DNA of 8,043 nt from FW021-bin31 sp964558275 (GTDB taxonomy: Bacteria; Bacteroidota; Bacteroidia; Chitinophagales; Chitinophagaceae). Positions within the stretch are counted from its first letter, which is position 1. Every line of letters starts with the position of its first letter. The translations under genes were made by a program, and so were the position numbers. This document shows positions 5,886 to 8,043 of this stretch, in pieces. The stretch is taken from the NCBI GenBank assembly GCA_964558275.1, contig CAZLDH010000128.1:1-8043 (forward strand). Direction: 5' to 3'. The notes below the pieces were generated by a model. The model was not told the DNA's origin and made no database searches. It worked only from the letters and a program-made list of their open reading frames with translations.

Positions 5886-7409
5886 TTAATCATTTTTTTC
5901 AGAAGATACTGTTTCGGCCATTGCAAGGCGAAGTACATTTTCTTCTGAAAATTGATCTTTCAACAGTTCTCCTTTCACACGTCCCTCATGCATTACTAAA
6001 ATACGATCACAGATATTGAGCAATTCTGTTGTTTCAGAGGAAACGACCAATAGGCCCAATCCTCTATCCGACATATTATTGATCTGATTGTATATTTCTA
6101 TTTTAGCCCCCACATCCACGCCTCTCGTTGGCTCATCAATCAATACGACATTACACTCCCTGGTCAACCATTTGGCAATAACCACCTTTTGCTGGTTCCC
6201 ACCACTCAGTTTCTTTGCCTTCACTTCTTCATTTTCAGCTTTTATTCTCAGGGTCTTCATAAACGCATCGACGCTGTCTCTTTCCTTTTTTTTATAAATA
6301 AATCCTAACTGGTTAGAAATCTTTTTCAGATTGGTCAGACTAATATTCTCTTTAAGAGATAAATTCGTAATCAATCCTGCGGACTTTCGATCTTCGGGAA
6401 CCATCCCAATTCCCAATTTTACAGCTTCCCAAGGGGTTCGGGGGCGGATTTCTTTTTGAGAAAGTTTTATTGTACCTTTCTTTCGCTTTTTGGAGCCAAA
6501 GACAGCCTGTAGTGTCTCTGTTCTGCCACTTCCTACCAGTCCGGCAATACCAACGATTTCTCCGGATCTAACTGACAGAGAAACTTCTTCGACTTTATTT
6601 TCTAGGCTCAGTCCGTCAATTTTTAGCAATTCTTCTCCTATATTTGATTCATGATCCGGAAACATTCTCTCCAATGCTCTGCCCAACATGAGTTGAATGA
6701 TCTCCTCTTTATTCGTATCCTCCACTTTCAAACTATCGGTAGATGTTCCATTTTTAAGCACAGTCATCCTATCTCCTATCTCAAACACTTCTTCAAGACG
6801 GTGAGAGATGTATATAATAGCCACTCCGTTTTCTTTCAACCTTCTTAAGGTTTTAAATAAAGTCTCAATTTCGTGGGAACCGAGAACGGCCGAGGGTTCA
6901 TCTAAGATCAAGATATCTACCTTCAATGCCAGTGCCTTCGCAATCTCTACAATCTGCTGTTGTGCTATACTGAGGTGCTTGACTTTCGTAGAAGGTTGGA
7001 TATGAAAACCAATACTTTCAATCAATTCCGCTGCCTCTTTTTTCATTTTTTTCCAATCCATCCAAAATCCATAACTTCCTAATTGATTGAGGAAAATATT
7101 TTCTGCTACAGATAGTTCCGGTACCAGAGAAAATTCCTGGTAGATAATACCAATACCTAATTTATTGCTGTCGTGCGTATTTCGTATTTCTACCTCTTTC
7201 CCATCGATCCATATACTTCCGGTATCTTTTCGATAAGCACCCGATAATATCTTCATCAGCGTAGATTTTCCTGCTCCATTCTCTCCCATTAAAACATGGA
7301 CTTCACCTCTTTTTACCTTAAAAGTAACTCGTTCAAGTGCAGTAATTCCCCCAAAAGATTTAGAAATATCTTTTAGTTCAACTTTATACTCTGATTGTGA
7401 AACACTCAT
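5886..7409 (-). CDS. Ribose-type (CUT2) sugar ABC transporter ATP-binding protein, two fused ATPase domains
   Basis: The cytoplasmic energising subunit of the importer (RbsA/MglA-like), 507 residues, the normal length for this duplicated ATPase. Domain 1 (about 8-250) has Walker A GENGAGKST (42-50), Q-loop Gln91, signature LSIAQQQ (146-152), Walker B ILILDEPSAVL (166-176) and switch His203. Domain 2 (about 260-500) has a degenerate Walker A, GLVGSGRTE (290-298), without the usual Lys. It also has signature LSGGNQQK (401-408), Walker B VVLIDEPTRGVD (421-432) and SSETTE (457-462) without the switch His. These losses are typical of the family, where one composite site does most of the ATP hydrolysis, so they are not signs of decay. 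It starts with ATG 34 bases after the binding-protein stop and ends 31 bases before the permease: one transcription unit. Confidence 0.96.
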   Translation of the reverse strand: MSVSQSEYKVELKDISKSFGGITALERVTFKVKRGEVHVLMGENGAGKSTLMKILSGAYRKDTGSIWIDGKEVEIRNTHDSNKLGIGIIYQEFSLVPELSVAENIFLNQLGSYGFWMDWKKMKKEAAELIESIGFHIQPSTKVKHLSIAQQQIVEIAKALALKVDILILDEPSAVLGSHEIETLFKTLRRLKENGVAIIYISHRLEEVFEIGDRMTVLKNGTSTDSLKVEDTNKEEIIQLMLGRALERMFPDHESNIGEELLKIDGLSLENKVEEVSLSVRSGEIVGIAGLVGSGRTETLQAVFGSKKRKKGTIKLSQKEIRPRTPWEAVKLGIGMVPEDRKSAGLITNLSLKENISLTNLKKISNQLGFIYKKKERDSVDAFMKTLRIKAENEEVKAKKLSGGNQQKVVIAKWLTRECNVVLIDEPTRGVDVGAKIEIYNQINNMSDRGLGLLVVSSETTELLNICDRILVMHEGRVKGELLKDQFSEENVLRLAMAETVSSEKND

Positions 7410-7443
7410 ATAATTTTTTTCAGAAAATGCGATCTATCAAAAA

Positions 7444-8043
7444 TTAGAATAGTGCATCGGGATCATAATACTCATTTACATTAGAATGATCAATTAAGAC
7501 CGCCGGCGTATAAATGATTCTTCCCATTCGCTTATCTCCATTAAGGTACTTTACAACCGACTCTACCGATAATTTTGCAAGATTTTTCGGACTATTCAAT
7601 GCGGTTGCACCATATTTTCCTTCTTTAATTAATTTTAAGGCTTCTTTTTGACCATCAAATCCCGCCACTATAATATTAGAAGTTTTGTGAGCTTCATCAA
7701 TTGCTCTTAAAGCACCAATGGCCATCGCATCGTTTTCACAAATCAGCAGATTAATGTCAGGATGCGCCACAAGGATATCTTCTGTCGCCTTTAATCCCCC
7801 ACTAATGCTCCAGTCACCCCAACCCTGAGCAACAACGTTAAGCGAAGCATGACCCCGGGAAATCAACTGTTCATTAATGACCCCACGCATAAAACCCATC
7901 CGTTTTTCTTTCCCCACCGGATTGCCCTGTGCACCACTTACCAGCGCCATGTTAATCACATTGTCTAACTTCTTATCCGCCCATTCTCCTACCAATTCCC
8001 CATTTCCCTCGTTATCTGCCATCACCGAAGTTACATATTTTGC
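7444..8043 (-). CDS. Ribose-type sugar ABC transporter substrate-binding protein, C-terminal part (cut by window edge)
   Basis: The last 199 codons of a periplasmic binding protein of the RbsB/Peripla_BP_4 type, which captures the sugar and delivers it to the permease. The frame is open to the right edge, so the signal peptide and N-terminal lobe lie outside the window; the GTG at 8025 is not a real start. Visible family features are a GNGELVGEWA helix, GWGDW followed by the helix ending HPDINLLICENDAMAIGA, then IIVAGFDGQKEALKLIKEGK and ATALNSP. These correspond to the second lobe and hinge of ribose- and galactose-binding proteins (compare NDAMALGA and GFDG in RbsB). Full members are about 310-350 residues, so roughly 40 percent is missing. 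It is first in the visible operon, 34 bases before the ATPase. Ligand specificity cannot be judged. Confidence 0.93.
   Translation of the reverse strand, partial: AKYVTSVMADNEGNGELVGEWADKKLDNVINMALVSGAQGNPVGKEKRMGFMRGVINEQLISRGHASLNVVAQGWGDWSISGGLKATEDILVAHPDINLLICENDAMAIGALRAIDEAHKTSNIIVAGFDGQKEALKLIKEGKYGATALNSPKNLAKLSVESVVKYLNGDKRMGRIIYTPAVLIDHSNVNEYYDPDALF

Noticed and set aside
6358..6540. Degenerate Walker A and missing switch His in the second ATPase domain, as a sign of a broken gene
   Set aside because: The same changes are normal in RbsA/MglA-type proteins; signature, Walker B and length are intact.

Overview
The window reads as DNA from a member of the Bacteroidota, most likely a flavobacterium or close relative. 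The evidence is the low GC content, A-rich tracts instead of Shine-Dalgarno sites before the genes, and the start of a SusC/RagA-type TonB-dependent outer-membrane transporter, a family essentially confined to this phylum. Every supported protein-coding gene lies on the minus strand, so the window is read from right to left.

In transcription order, the right part (8043 to 4910) is a ribose-type (CUT2) sugar ABC importer. It consists of the C-terminal part of a periplasmic binding protein (cut by the window edge), a double-domain ATPase and a permease, separated by only 34 and 31 bases. A 255-base gap follows. It holds a pair of related palindromes of REP type directly after the permease stop codon and a doubtful 27-codon reading frame. 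The central part (4654 to 3170) encodes a long-chain mannitol dehydrogenase family enzyme with a GTG start and all catalytic residues in place. After it come a 90-residue protein I do not recognise (3146 to 2874) and a secreted alpha/beta-hydrolase of the carbohydrate acetyl/feruloyl esterase type (2821 to 1907). After another 270 bases, which contain an eight-base homopolymer, a SusC-like transporter begins (1636) and runs off the left edge.

The simplest reading is a polyol or sugar catabolic operon: the ABC system imports the polyol (mannitol is the best guess) and the dehydrogenase oxidises it to a ketose (fructose from mannitol). This resembles the mannitol operon described in Zobellia galactanivorans, where ABC transporter genes precede mannitol 2-dehydrogenase and fructokinase. 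Here no fructokinase follows the dehydrogenase; the next genes are the unknown small protein and the esterase. The esterase and SusC gene suggest that a polysaccharide utilisation locus adjoins the operon on the left.

I see no phage, CRISPR, insertion sequence, tRNA or rRNA. The most unusual items are the composite inverted palindromes between permease and dehydrogenase, the missing kinase with an unknown small gene in its place, and the poly-C tract upstream of susC.
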